This document shows positions 30,135-40,002 of a DNA stretch of 64,000 nucleotides, in pieces. Under the pieces are notes generated by a model. It did not search any database. It was given only the letters and a program-made list of their open reading frames with translations, and was not told the origin of the DNA. Source of the DNA: Candidatus Endonucleibacter bathymodioli (GTDB lineage: Bacteria; Pseudomonadota; Gammaproteobacteria; Pseudomonadales; Endozoicomonadaceae); contig JASXSV010000001.1 of NCBI GenBank assembly GCA_030674915.1, forward strand, positions 310,001 to 374,000, read 5' to 3'. The position numbers and the translations under genes were made by a program. Numbering within the stretch: position 1 is the stretch's first letter; each line of letters starts with the position of its first letter.

Positions 30135-31154
30135 CTAATAAGCTCTTGGCTCCTGCTCCAGCATTATGCCAAAATACTCATGTACTCGCTGCTTTATTAT
30201 TTCAGAAAAAGCCATTACATCAGCACCTGAAGCTCCTCCATAATTAACCAGCACCAATGCCTGCGTTTTATGGGTGCCGACCATTCCCTCTCTAGCCCCT
30301 TTCAAACCAGCTCTCTCAATTAACCAACCGGCCGCCAGTTTCCAATTATCACACTCCCTAGGAAAAGCCACAATATCTGGATACTGTCGTTTGAGCTGTT
30401 CAAATTTAGCTAACCCAACCTCCGGATTCTTGAAAAAACTTCCTACACTACCCAAAATATCAGAATCAGGCAATCTGTCACGACGGATGTCGCACACCAC
30501 GCTACTAATCAAATCAGCAGATAAAAAATCATTACCGCACTTAGCTTCAACCATCTCCCTTAAAGTTCCATAATGCAGTTTCGCCTGTAGCTTTTCATCA
30601 AGAGCAAATTGAACAGAAGTAATAATATAACGATCTTTGAACACAGTCTTAAAAATAGAATCACGATAAGCAAACATACAATCTTCCGCAAACAACCGAA
30701 CAGCTTCACCAGATATAGTGTCTATTGCCATCAACGAATAAAAACAATCCTTCAACTCAACACCATAAGCTCCTATATTTTGAATAGGTGCTGCGCCAAC
30801 CGAGCCCGGAATCAATGATAAGTTTTCAAGACCATAAGCCTTGTGAAACAAACTCCATAGAACGAAATCATGCCAACACTCTCCAGCACCAGACTCAACC
30901 AATACCAGACCATCTTTGCGCGATAGTACTAACATACCCATGAAGGCTATCTTTAAGACCACAAGGTCCAGGTTTCCGCAAAAAACAACATTACTCCCAC
31001 CGCCCAAGGGCATAACCTCCAAACCTTTTTGCTTCGCGAAAGCCAGTGATTCTCTTAATTCTGTCAGCGTTGTAACTTCAATGTAATAAAGAGCACTTGC
31101 CTTAAGACCAAAACTATTAAGCCTCTCCAGCTGAATGTTTTCAAAAATATCCAT
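30135..31154 (-). CDS. murB: UDP-N-acetylenolpyruvoylglucosamine reductase
   Basis: FAD-dependent reductase forming UDP-MurNAc for peptidoglycan. The frame from ATG 31154 (MDIFENIQLERLNSFGLKA) gives 339 residues; an in-frame GTG at 31169 would add five. FAD-binding motifs LGGGSNVVF and GSVGAAPIQNIGAYG are clear, as are CMFAYRDSIFK and the catalytic Ser in GSVGSFFKNP. It is the E. coli-like (type I) form. The presence of murB implies a retained peptidoglycan pathway. Its usual partner ptp lies 133 nt upstream. Confidence 0.96.
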   Translation of the reverse strand: MDIFENIQLERLNSFGLKASALYYIEVTTLTELRESLAFAKQKGLEVMPLGGGSNVVFCGNLDLVVLKIAFMGMLVLSRKDGLVLVESGAGECWHDFVLWSLFHKAYGLENLSLIPGSVGAAPIQNIGAYGVELKDCFYSLMAIDTISGEAVRLFAEDCMFAYRDSIFKTVFKDRYIITSVQFALDEKLQAKLHYGTLREMVEAKCGNDFLSADLISSVVCDIRRDRLPDSDILGSVGSFFKNPEVGLAKFEQLKRQYPDIVAFPRECDNWKLAAGWLIERAGLKGAREGMVGTHKTQALVLVNYGGASGADVMAFSEIIKQRVHEYFGIMLEQEPRAY

Positions 31155-31302
31155 TACTATTTCTGGCACTCAAAAAATATATACCCACATCCATTGAAAG
31201 TAAAAGTAAACGACCAATATGTGAGGCCACATGGCCCTAGTAGCAGATTGTGATGGTAAGTCATCGTAATCAACAACTTCATGCCTTCAAGGGGTAATGG
31301 GT

Positions 31303-31782
31303 CTAGGGAATATGGTTTTTCTGCAAGTGCTTTAATAATGCAATACCACCGTCTTCAATTAAACTTAACACTTTTGCAAAATTTTCATCTCCTCCATAAT
31401 AAGGATCAGGTACCTCTCTGACATCCACGTTGTCAGCAAAGGCAAGAAACAGACCAAGTTTTTGCTGAAATTCCTCTGGGCATTGAGAGCGAAGAGTTTC
31501 AAGGTTTTCCTGATCCATAGCAAGAATCAAATCTTGCTTCCTATAATCATCAAGTAGAACCTGCCTTGAACGAATAAACGACAGATCATAACCCCTAGCC
31601 AAAGCTTCCTCCCTTGACCGGACATCTGGCAAACTTCCTTTATGACCACTGCTAGTGCCGGCCGAGTCAACATGAATACTCTCTGAAAGACCCGCATCGG
31701 CAACCTGTTTAACAAAAACACCATGGGCTGTTGGCGAGCGACAAATATTACCCAAACAAACAAAAAGCACCCTGATAATCAT
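31303..31782 (-). CDS. Low-molecular-weight protein-tyrosine phosphatase
   Basis: Cytoplasmic phosphatase, 159 residues. The P-loop CLGNICRSPTA (C-x5-R) is near the N-terminus (VLFVCLGNICRSP), and the general-acid Asp is in VPDPYYGG near 128. Between murB and kdsB as in Pseudomonas. The start overlaps the kdsB stop by 4 nt, so it belongs to the lpxK-ycaR-kdsB-ptp operon. Target proteins are unknown; related enzymes often regulate polysaccharide export kinases. Confidence 0.94.
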   Translation of the reverse strand: MIIRVLFVCLGNICRSPTAHGVFVKQVADAGLSESIHVDSAGTSSGHKGSLPDVRSREEALARGYDLSFIRSRQVLLDDYRKQDLILAMDQENLETLRSQCPEEFQQKLGLFLAFADNVDVREVPDPYYGGDENFAKVLSLIEDGGIALLKHLQKNHIP

Positions 31783-32570
31783 AACAGCACCCTACCCTCT
31801 CTCCTCTCAATAATCTGCCGTACCTCAGCAAGATCCTGCTCCGTATCAACACCTTGTGGCGGAGACACTACAGCATCCTCCACATGAATGGATTGGCCAT
31901 TCCATAATAACCTTAACTGCTCCAGCGCCTCCATCTTCTCCGGGGGGCAGATACCCCACTGCACATACCGCGTAAGAAGATTTACCCGGTAAGCATAAAT
32001 ACCAATATGGCGCCTAAAATAATCTGTTTCTGTTAACTGTGCAGAACTGCCTACAAACAACTCCCGATTCCAAGGAATAGGCGCTCTACTAAAGTAAAGA
32101 GCATGCCCCTTGTCATCAACAACCACCTTTACAATATTTGGATTGAATAACTGATCACGGGAAGTTATTCGTTCACACAACGTAGCAGCACTCACATCTC
32201 TATCACCATAAAGATTAGCTGCCACCTGATCAATGATCAGCGGAGGCATCAAAGGCTCATCACCCTGAACATTAACAATTACATGATCATCACTCATTCC
32301 ATAAATAAATGAAACCTCCTGCAACCTATCCGTACCAGAAGGGTGACCAGCCAGGGTCATACAAACTTCCGCTCCAAAACCCTCTGCCACGCTCACAATG
32401 CGCTCATCATCTGTTGCAATAATCACTCGCTCAGCACTGCTCTTCAACGCTAGCTCATAAACGTGTTGAATCATTGGCTTGCCAGATATGTCTTCCAAAG
32501 GCTTCCCTGGCATGCGACTAGAACCAAAACGAGCAGGAATAACCACAGTGAAAGGCTTTTCCTCACTCAT
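31779..32570 (-). CDS. kdsB: 3-deoxy-manno-octulosonate cytidylyltransferase
   Basis: Activates Kdo as CMP-Kdo for the lipopolysaccharide core. 263 residues, slightly longer than the E. coli enzyme. Motifs: [17 protein letters not shown] (nucleotide binding), [48 protein letters not shown] and HIGIYAYR. Overlaps ycaR by 4 nt upstream and ptp by 4 nt downstream. Confidence 0.97.
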   Translation of the reverse strand: MSEEKPFTVVIPARFGSSRMPGKPLEDISGKPMIQHVYELALKSSAERVIIATDDERIVSVAEGFGAEVCMTLAGHPSGTDRLQEVSFIYGMSDDHVIVNVQGDEPLMPPLIIDQVAANLYGDRDVSAATLCERITSRDQLFNPNIVKVVVDDKGHALYFSRAPIPWNRELFVGSSAQLTETDYFRRHIGIYAYRVNLLTRYVQWGICPPEKMEALEQLRLLWNGQSIHVEDAVVSPPQGVDTEQDLAEVRQIIERREGRVLL

Positions 32571-32761
32571 GACGACTCCTCTCCTAAATGTTCATCAACG
32601 GTCAAAGTACGTGCCTCTCCCTCCAGCATTACGGGGATATCATCCCTAATAGGGTACGCCAGACCACAGGGTCGGCAAATTAGCTCTCCTGCTTCTTTCT
32701 GATATTTCACATGACCTTTACATAGAGGGCATGCCAATATTTCTAACAGTTTTTTTTCCAT
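32567..32761 (-). CDS. ycaR: YcaR/UPF0434 Trm112-like zinc protein
   Basis: 64-residue Trm112-like protein. Four cysteines, CPLC and CRPC, are spaced as expected ([13 protein letters not shown]...[20 protein letters not shown]). In E. coli it lies between lpxK and kdsB, and the same arrangement is present here with a 4-nt overlap with kdsB and a 1-nt gap after lpxK. Molecular role not established. Confidence 0.93.
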   Translation of the reverse strand: MEKKLLEILACPLCKGHVKYQKEAGELICRPCGLAYPIRDDIPVMLEGEARTLTVDEHLGEESS

Positions 32762-32762
32762 T

Positions 32763-33785
32763 TTACATTACATCTGAATTTTCAATAAGAGAGGCAATAT
32801 GATCCAGAACATGGGCTGAAATATTTGTTGCCACCGGTAAATACCAATGATTTGGCGTTGCAAACTCAGTACATTTTACAGCATCTTTCGCAGTCATTAT
32901 TACCGGTAGCTCCTCCTCAAAAACAATATCCTCAGCCCTGTAACAGTAGTGATCAGGAAAGACATGAACAACCACCTCAAAGCCGAGATCTGCCAAAGTA
33001 TTAAAAAATCGCTCTGGATTGCCAATGCCAGCCACACCATGAACCCTACACCCTTGCGGACAAACAGCGGTAAAATTTCTTGAATCAGGCCGTACTGCCA
33101 TGAGTGCCTGTGGTAACAATTTAAAACTGTGGTAACTAACACCGGGATCAAAAGCTGGCTCTCCGTTGATTAACACTAAATCCACAGACTGCAAACGACC
33201 CTCAGGTTCTCTTAGCGGCCCAGCGGGCAAACACAAACCATTACCAAACATTCTGTGACCATCAATAACCAATAATTCAACATTACGTTTTAGATTATAG
33301 TGCTGAAGACCATCATCTGCGATAATAAGATTACATTCGTGGTGCTTCAAAAGAAAATAGGCAGCATTTACCCTATTCGGATCAACAACCACAGGAATAT
33401 CCAATTGTTGAGCCAGCATAACAGGCTCATCACCCACATCTTTCGGACTAGACATAGCCGTCACCAGCGCAGGGTAACGCGCTCCTGCTCCACCAAATCC
33501 CCTGCTAACAATACCGGGCTTATAGCCTCTTGCCTGCATACCCTTAGCCAGACAAGCCACTACTGGTGTTTTGCCAACTCCACCAACACTAATATTGCCT
33601 ACCACAACAACAGGAACAGGTGGCTCCCATCTCTTTTTTGCCAAAAGAAAATCCTTTCTCCATCGGACAATACAGAGAAAAACAAAACTCAAAGGAGCAA
33701 GCAGCTTAATCCAGTAATGATCATTAAACCAAGCACGGAGAACCGCTGCCTGGAGGCATTGTTTAACTCTCAAAAATACACCCAA
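32763..33785 (-). CDS. lpxK: Tetraacyldisaccharide 4'-kinase
   Basis: Phosphorylates the lipid A disaccharide at the 4' position; inner-membrane associated, 340 residues. An N-terminal hydrophobic helix (about 25-43) precedes the P-loop [16 protein letters not shown]. Further motifs are [45 protein letters not shown] and AGPLREP. Presence of lpxK and kdsB indicates a lipid A-Kdo outer membrane. Downstream of exbD by 38 nt. Confidence 0.96.
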   Translation of the reverse strand: MGVFLRVKQCLQAAVLRAWFNDHYWIKLLAPLSFVFLCIVRWRKDFLLAKKRWEPPVPVVVVGNISVGGVGKTPVVACLAKGMQARGYKPGIVSRGFGGAGARYPALVTAMSSPKDVGDEPVMLAQQLDIPVVVDPNRVNAAYFLLKHHECNLIIADDGLQHYNLKRNVELLVIDGHRMFGNGLCLPAGPLREPEGRLQSVDLVLINGEPAFDPGVSYHSFKLLPQALMAVRPDSRNFTAVCPQGCRVHGVAGIGNPERFFNTLADLGFEVVVHVFPDHYCYRAEDIVFEEELPVIMTAKDAVKCTEFATPNHWYLPVATNISAHVLDHIASLIENSDVM

Positions 33786-33823
33786 GACCTAAAGAGTCAA
33801 AAACACGAAAAGAAACCGCATCA

Positions 33824-34249
33824 TTATTTTATCTCGCTTACTTTTTTAGTCGTCATGATCAAATTAACAAATCCTAATTGCCCCGCTGCATCCATGGCAA
33901 CAACAACAGACTGGTAGGCAGCCTTTGCATCTGCGGTTATCATCACCGGCAATTTGACATCACCCTTGCTTGCTTGAGATAAAGCGCTCTTCAGTGTTTC
34001 AATGTTAGCATTTACCAAATTTCTACCATTCACCGCAAATGCACCAGCCTTACTAATAATCACCTCAATCTGTTTTACCTCTTTTTCCAAAACAATACCA
34101 CTGGACTCAGGCAAGTTGACAGCCAGATGCGTTTCCCTAGTAAAAGTGGTAGAAACCATAAAAAAGATTAATAACAAAAAAACAACATCGATCAACGGCG
34201 TAAGGTTAACCGATACCTCTGACTGGGTCCCTTGTCGACGGAACCTCAT
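33824..34249 (-). CDS. exbD: ExbD/TolR family biopolymer transport protein
   Basis: Single-span inner membrane protein, 141 residues, coupling proton flow to energy transduction with ExbB. The transmembrane helix PLIDVVFLLLIFFMVSTTF contains the essential Asp. The rest is a small periplasmic domain. It starts within the exbB stop (4-nt overlap). In Pseudomonas this exbB-exbD pair sits beside lpxK; it may be a Tol- or Ton-like module, and no TonB/TolA gene is nearby. Confidence 0.94.
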   Translation of the reverse strand: MRFRRQGTQSEVSVNLTPLIDVVFLLLIFFMVSTTFTRETHLAVNLPESSGIVLEKEVKQIEVIISKAGAFAVNGRNLVNANIETLKSALSQASKGDVKLPVMITADAKAAYQSVVVAMDAAGQLGFVNLIMTTKKVSEIK

Positions 34250-34881
34250 TTTTTAATTGCCTCTGACTCATTGATTTCGCGCTCACCCTGCAACACTTCC
34301 AACAACTTGATCGCTTCCTGCTCCATAGTAACGACTAATTCATCTACCTTTCTAGTAAAATAACGATGAAATATCAACGCTGGAATAGCAATGGTCAAGC
34401 CCGCTGCGGTAGTAATCAATGCTTTTGAAATACCTCCAGCCAGCACACTAGGACTACCGGCACCATGCACCATAATAACAGAAAACACATCAATCATACC
34501 TATAACCGTGCCTAGCAGACCTAGTAATGGGGTAACTGCAGCAATTGTACCAAGGAAATTAAGATAACGCTCCAGCTCATGCACAACCGCTCCCGCCTGC
34601 TCCTCAATACATTCCTTCATGATCTCTCGACCATTTCTAGCATTAGAAAGACCTGCCGCAAGTATTTCCCCCAACGGGGATTCATCCTTCAAGTCTGCAA
34701 TCTTAATAGCATCTAGCTCATCATTTTTAATCCATTGCCACACCCGTGATAGAGTGTTATCTGGAGTAACAACAGAGGATCTCAAAGCCCAAAAGCGCTC
34801 ACAAACAATCGCCACCTCGAGTATTGAGCAAAGCAGTATCGGCAGCATGAGCCAGCCACCTGATTTTAATAATTCAAACAC
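34246..34881 (-). CDS. exbB: ExbB/TolQ family proton channel protein
   Basis: Polytopic inner membrane protein, 211 residues, with three helices: near the N-terminus (WLMLPILLCSILEVAIVCE), in the middle (FLGTIAAVTPLLGLLGTVIG) and toward the C-terminus (ISKALITTAAGLTIAIPALI). TPLLGLLGTVIGM and SKALITTAAGL are signature MotA/TolQ/ExbB segments. First gene of exbB-exbD-lpxK-ycaR-kdsB-ptp. Confidence 0.95.
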   Translation of the reverse strand: MFELLKSGGWLMLPILLCSILEVAIVCERFWALRSSVVTPDNTLSRVWQWIKNDELDAIKIADLKDESPLGEILAAGLSNARNGREIMKECIEEQAGAVVHELERYLNFLGTIAAVTPLLGLLGTVIGMIDVFSVIMVHGAGSPSVLAGGISKALITTAAGLTIAIPALIFHRYFTRKVDELVVTMEQEAIKLLEVLQGEREINESEAIKK

Positions 34882-35021
34882 AACCGACTTCCTCTAAAAT
34901 TCAAAGAAATCTTACCACACCCTTTTGCTGTGGTTAACATGAAAATGGATACCTACTTCTAACTCTCAACTACCCACCAAAGGCAATATCTGAACCCATC
35001 AACACACCAATCAGCCTTTAC

Positions 35022-35051
35022 TGCCATTAGAATAGGACTACTCTAATGGCA
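35022..35051. terminator. Perfect hairpin downstream of the BIR-RING gene
   Basis: tgccattaga, 10-nt loop, tctaatggca: a perfect 10-bp stem 59 nt beyond the stop of the BIR-RING gene. The T-run follows on the plus side (aattttg), so on the minus strand it may only attenuate. Confidence 0.5.
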
Positions 35052-35109
35052 ATTTTGTAAGATGAAGCCTGAAAAGAATTAGATATCATAATATCTAGCA
35101 TTCATCACC

Positions 35110-37398
35110 TCAAAAAACACTCTTGTCTACAGCTACGTTTACAGCTTCATTATTAGACTGAACAGAAACACCGTTAGCGCCATAGATATACTCGAAAGGG
35201 TTTTTGAAATCTCTTCTACAGAGAGCACAACGTACAATTCTTGCCTCCTTACAACCTTCCCAGCATTGCTTATCAAGAGCATGGTTACAACTGGCAAACC
35301 CTACCATCTCCGTTTTACCAACTTCCAATTCCTGATAGCAAATGTAACACTCAGGATCTTGATCAACTTCAACCGAGCTTGTGTCAGCTTTACCTGATAA
35401 CAATCCATGAGGGTATAACGTCATAAAACTCTCTTTATCCGACGCCATAAACAGATAATAACCTGATATATTTTTTATAAACTGCTGCTTACATGCCTCA
35501 AATATACTATCCGTTATGACTACTTTAGATTCACGCATACGTTCATTTCTTATCTTTTTAGAAATAGCATCAAGCCTTATAGCTAAGTCATCTTTATCCT
35601 TAAATACAGACTCTCCAGACTCCTTTATCATGTTTTTCATGTTCCCTATTGAGAAATATCCTACTATTTTATTAGAGTCTACAAATTTTGGCACACCTTT
35701 ACACATATTCATCGTCCTCAATAAAGACCATAGATACATAGCACAGAGATGCTGGCTTTCTAAAAACGATATTTCTTTAATTGATGGTATTAGTGATATG
35801 TCAGACAAATCCTTATGATGATATTCATTACCTGTGAACTTACCTCGATTTTGCGTATCATTTAAATACGTATAAATCTTGTTTACAATGGCCTTTTCAC
35901 AAAACATTTTACTTAAGTTATATACAAAGTCAGAAAGCTCAGCAGCAGTGTTGTCTGGGTTTTTTAACAATAAATACCTAGGAGCCAATAACAATATGGC
36001 ACCAATATCAGTATCGACTATATCATTCCCTTCAATGAATTTCCCGTCATTGCCAATTACAGATCCAAGACTTTTATTAACACCCCTGACTACTCGAGAG
36101 TGAGGTAGCTTATAACGTAAATTCGTATTCTCAAAACTTCTTAGCAGCATAAGACGACTGTCATTATCCGATTGATACAGTTCCATTGCAAGCTTTCTGT
36201 CCATTTCTAACATTAGAGATAACGCAAGAAAACTATCACCACTAAAAAAAGATTTATTTATTGCCCTCGCATCAGAAAAGCCACAAGAATACTTAGGGTT
36301 ATCCCCTACCTTTAATCTAACAGTAGGAAATGATTGACCATCGTCATGCATATCAAAACACAAACCTAATCGATAACTACTCCTTTGTTTAAGCTTTTCA
36401 TGAAACGATTGCCAAATAATTTTTTGCTCAGGACTAGGACTGACTCCACTTTTGACCATATATAGTCTATGTAATGCATCTTTATACACATTATCACCTT
36501 CCACATTATCCAAACTGCATTCTCCCAGCGCACATATACTCTTTTCCAATAAAGAAACAAGCATGTTCGACGTGGCAGATTTTCTTTCATGGCTTGTATT
36601 TGATATGTTCGTATTTTCACTCACTAGTTCCTCGGCTTGAGGAGATGAAAGCTTAATACTATCCAGCCCAATAGAAGAAACTTCTATTTTTCCCTTATCA
36701 ATTTCTTGCAATAAATATGAACACACAGTACCTTCTGCAGCACAAGATGGATTGTATCTCTCCGATTCACTTATGCCATCTTGCACTAAAGTAACAGGCA
36801 TACTTAAAGTATCTGATATGGTTTCATGGTTTAATATATCCGGGTTATTTGACATTCTCATCTTTTTATTCACACTCGCCCCAATTCTAGCAAACGGAAT
36901 CGAAATAGCATCCTGAGCAAAAGCAGATGCTTCCTTCACCACAGGAATAGCAAAAACTTTAGTATCTTTAATATTCCACAGATCATCAATCGAAATATCG
37001 TTAACAATAAGCAAATCATCCAACTTAACACTTTCATTATGACCACAGCCATCCTTATGATGTTTCTTCACCTCAATAAGCGGCATATCAAGAGGGACAT
37101 TCAAGCGCTTCCCACAACAAAAACATTGCATCCATGCTCCAACTCCCAAACTAAAAAATCCTGCCTGAGCGCACTGCGCATAGCTTATATTGGTTAATGT
37201 AGACAAGTTAGCCGTCTGTTGATAAGACCTTATTCTCACCAAATAGGGCTTATGCATCTCCGACACCTCCGACCATGCAGCAAAGATCATTTCGCTAAAG
37301 AAGGTGTTTATAAATATATAACACAAAAATACCAGAAACAGACATACCCTTTGTTTCTTTAAAAAAGTATGTTTTTTACCACTAAACGTGCTTTTCAT
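35110..37398 (-). CDS. Secreted inhibitor-of-apoptosis-like protein (BIR domain plus C-terminal RING-like finger)
   Basis: 762 residues. Residues 1-40 form a signal peptide (KKHTFLKKQR, then CLFLVFLCYIFINTFF...FAA). A BIR domain spans about 54-120: RIRSYQQ at its start, AQAGFF at 78-83, zinc ligands C92-x2-C95 (CFCC), then H113/H114 and C118 (KKHHKDGC). The His-to-Cys spacing deviates from the classical x16-H-x6-C. A RING-like finger at about 684-731 reads CYIC, ASCNHALDKQCWEGC, CALC, with an Asp at the ligand between H and the next C. BIR plus C-terminal RING is the animal IAP architecture: caspase binding plus E3 ubiquitin ligase. The middle 550 residues are unrecognised. GAGG 10 nt upstream supports the ATG. 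It lies just upstream of exbB. Confidence 0.9.
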   Translation of the reverse strand: MKSTFSGKKHTFLKKQRVCLFLVFLCYIFINTFFSEMIFAAWSEVSEMHKPYLVRIRSYQQTANLSTLTNISYAQCAQAGFFSLGVGAWMQCFCCGKRLNVPLDMPLIEVKKHHKDGCGHNESVKLDDLLIVNDISIDDLWNIKDTKVFAIPVVKEASAFAQDAISIPFARIGASVNKKMRMSNNPDILNHETISDTLSMPVTLVQDGISESERYNPSCAAEGTVCSYLLQEIDKGKIEVSSIGLDSIKLSSPQAEELVSENTNISNTSHERKSATSNMLVSLLEKSICALGECSLDNVEGDNVYKDALHRLYMVKSGVSPSPEQKIIWQSFHEKLKQRSSYRLGLCFDMHDDGQSFPTVRLKVGDNPKYSCGFSDARAINKSFFSGDSFLALSLMLEMDRKLAMELYQSDNDSRLMLLRSFENTNLRYKLPHSRVVRGVNKSLGSVIGNDGKFIEGNDIVDTDIGAILLLAPRYLLLKNPDNTAAELSDFVYNLSKMFCEKAIVNKIYTYLNDTQNRGKFTGNEYHHKDLSDISLIPSIKEISFLESQHLCAMYLWSLLRTMNMCKGVPKFVDSNKIVGYFSIGNMKNMIKESGESVFKDKDDLAIRLDAISKKIRNERMRESKVVITDSIFEACKQQFIKNISGYYLFMASDKESFMTLYPHGLLSGKADTSSVEVDQDPECYICYQELEVGKTEMVGFASCNHALDKQCWEGCKEARIVRCALCRRDFKNPFEYIYGANGVSVQSNNEAVNVAVDKSVF

Positions 37399-37651
37399 TA
37401 CTACCCACCTCTGTCTTTTAAGGAAAACAACATTTTTTCATAGCTCTGCAACTATTGCCGCTAAAGTCATCGGACTTCGACTAACTATCGCCTAAACACA
37501 ACAATACAATAAGTACTGGTATACCGATACATGACGCAGGAAGGAGGCCACAAACACAATAGCAAACTCTGAATATTACAGAAATATACAAGCCAAAACA
37601 AAACAAAGTAAAACAAAGTAAAACAGAGCAGAGCATAGTAAACTGTATATT
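37399..37651. repeat. Intergenic with short A-rich tandem repeats
   Basis: About 250 bp between the BIR-RING gene and an IS. At about 37590-37640 the sequence is an imperfect repeat of aaaacaaagt/aaaacagagc units. No gene. Confidence 0.6.
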
Positions 37652-38512
37652 GAGACCTTTGCACGAGTCGCGCTAAACAACTGAAAATCAGGTATAATTA
37701 TCCTTGCACAATCAATGCCTTTCGGTAAAATTATGGCTTGGAAAAATTTGAAACAACGCAGTCTAGCAGATTCAATGCTGATTGATCACGATGCAGTGAA
37801 AGCTCGACTCTGTCCATGAACTCATTGATTGGGCTCGCTTAGAGTATCATCTGAAAGATATACATTCAAATTTTCTAGGCGAGAAGGCATGGCCGCCACT
37901 GATGATATTTAAGGTACTGCTGCTGCAAAGTTGGTATAAATTAAGCGATTCGGCCCTAGAGAAACAGCTTGCTTGCGATCTTTTATTTCGTCTGTTTATT
38001 GCGCTCGACATTTCAGAGTCAGTGCCGGACCACAGTACTTTTTGGCGATTTAGACAGAAGCTCGATAAGTTGTTGCTTATGGATAAGTTGCTTCAAGAAA
38101 TCAATTCCCAGCTTATAGATCAAGGTCTTTATATTAAATCTGGAGGTATCAGTATTGTTGACGCTAGCGTAATAGAGGCTAAACAGTGTCGCCCAAATAA
38201 GGATAAAGGCAAGCACTCAACACAAGACCCTGACGCGAAGTGGAAGGTGAAAGCCAGTTCTGACGGGAAGAGTAAAAGTATCTGCGGCTATGAAGCGCAC
38301 ATAAATGTCGATATGAGGATGGGCTGATAAAATCGATCGATTACACAGCAGTACATATTCACGATTCAAATTGTTTCACTGATCTATTAGATGGTGAAGA
38401 GTCGTCTGTTTGTGCGGATAGTACCTATTCCAGCAAGAAGCACAGTGAATGGCTGAATGATAGAAATATTGATAACAGAATAATAAGACGTGCTTATCGA
38501 AACGCGGATTTC

Positions 38513-39574
38513 AGTCATAAGTGCGCCATATTGAAAAAGTTGAGCCAGAGGGTACACTTACGGTTCGACCAAAAACCAATGTGAGACTACTTATGAATAA
38601 GCGTTATACCCACCTGACTCAAGAAGAAAGATACCAGATTTGGTCAGAGAAAAAAGCAGGAGTTTCAAATGAAATTATCGCCCAAGACTTAAGGCGTGAT
38701 TTGAGTACCGTTAAAAGAGAGTTGGCTAGAAATACAGGGGCTAGAGGTTATCGCCCGAAGCAAGCACATAATTTTGCGCAGGAACGTCATCAACAGAAAC
38801 CAAAAGCGACCAAGATGGTAGCTGAACTGAAAGATAAAATTACTGACAGACTAAGTAAGCAGTGGAGCCCTGAGCAAATACAAGGACGCCTTAAACGAGA
38901 TAATCAACCTTCTGTATGTCCCTCTACGATTTACCAGTTTATTCGAGAGGACAAAGCTGGGGGTGGTTGCTTGTATCAACATCTTCGGCACAAGAAGTAT
39001 AAGCAAAGAACAAGAAAGCCCGATGCACGAGGCCAGATCCGAAACCGTGTTAGCATTGATGATCGACCTGGAATTGTGGATCAAAAAATACGTTTAGGCG
39101 ATTGGGAAGCAGACACTGTAATTGGCAAAAGACACAAGGGTGTACTGGTTACATTAACGGAAAGAGTGAGTAAATTAAATTTGGTGAAACGTGTTCCTTC
39201 AAAGCACGCTGACGTGGTGACGAAAGCAATTATAACGATGCTCAAGCCTTACAATCAGACTTACTCACGATCACATTTGATAACGGAAAGGAGTTCGCCT
39301 TTCATGAAAAAATCAAGAAAAAGCTTAACGTAGATACCTATTTTGCTCACCCTTACTCCTCGTGGGAACGAGGTTTGAATGAAAATCATAATGGTTTGAT
39401 AAGACAATATTTGCCCAAAAGCCAATCTTTGGATAATGTCACTGACAAAGAAATTTTAGATATACAAAACCGACTAAACCAAAGACCAAGAAAACTGTTA
39501 GACTTTAAAACACCTGATGAGATTTATAGTGAAATGGCGTTAGCTGCATAAATTTTAAGGGCGCACTTATGACT
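38513..39574 (+). mobile_element. IS30-family insertion sequence nested in the IS5-family element
   Basis: Bounded by a perfect 15-bp inverted repeat: agtcataagtgcgcc at 38513-38527 and ggcgcacttatgact at 39560-39574. About 1.06 kb, typical for IS30. Part of the outermost repeat could be target sequence. Confidence 0.88.
38593..39551 (+). pseudogene. IS30-family transposase, one frameshift
   Basis: Starts MNKRYTHLTQEERYQIWSEK (helix-turn-helix), with LGDWEADTVIGKRHKGVLVT supplying the first catalytic Asp. The frame breaks near 39240-39255. The continuation DLLTITFDNGKEFAFHEKIK (second Asp) and PYSSWERGLNENHNGLIRQY (catalytic Glu) is in the next frame to TAA 39551. One single-base indel separates the two, so the copy is recent or the shift could be a sequencing error. 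Confidence 0.88.
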
Positions 39575-40002
39575 AAAATCCGCGATATAAACCATTAACA
39601 GAACATGATAAGTGCTTTAACCGTTTACATTCTGGCGTGCGCTGCACTGTGGAGCGAGTATTTGGCGTTTTGAAATTACACTACGGCATGGCGAAAGCTC
39701 GTTATCTTGGCTTAAGCCGAAACCGTACACGTTTTGAAATAATGTGCGTGGCGCACAACATTAAACGAGGTTTATCTATTCAGCAGGCAAGTTGCGCCTG
39801 AAAATAGAAAATGGCGCATATTCGAACTGAAATCGTGTTTTTAAGGCTTTATCCTAAAAAAATACGATTTAATTAATAGTGGGTCTTATGCAGCGTTATC
39901 GTGCAAAGGTCTCGGTGTATATGTTTATCTTATGGGCGTGTTTTTAGGTGAATTCGCCCTATTTTTTTCGTTTTCCCTCGCTATTGGCGAGTTTTGGGCG
40001 GA

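Larger units (their letters stand above)
37733..39801 (+). pseudogene. IS5-family transposase, frameshifted and split by IS30
   Basis: Starts at ATG 37733 (MAWKNLKQRSLADSMLIDHD). The frame changes near 37815 and continues as EKAWPPLMMFKVLLLQSWYK, RDLLFRLF-type and SVPDHSTFWRFRQKLDK, to 38327. Another frame carries DSNCFTDLLDGEESSVCADS up to the IS30 junction at about 38513. After it the gene resumes at about 39578 with KPLTEHDKCFNRLHSGVRCT then VERVFGVLKLHYGMAKARYL, ending at TGA 39801. Not functional. Confidence 0.88.
37652..39913 (+). mobile_element. IS5-family element interrupted by an IS30-family element
   Basis: Terminal inverted repeats are exact: gagacctttgcacga at 37652-37666 and tcgtgcaaaggtctc at 39899-39913. 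Inside, the transposase gene is split by an IS30 element at 38513-39574. No clear target duplication is visible at the outer ends. The same terminal repeat occurs alone at 26799 and 16904. Confidence 0.88.

Noticed and set aside
38019..39084. Minus-strand frames opposite the IS5/IS30 transposases
   Set aside because: Pure shadows of the transposase coding strands.
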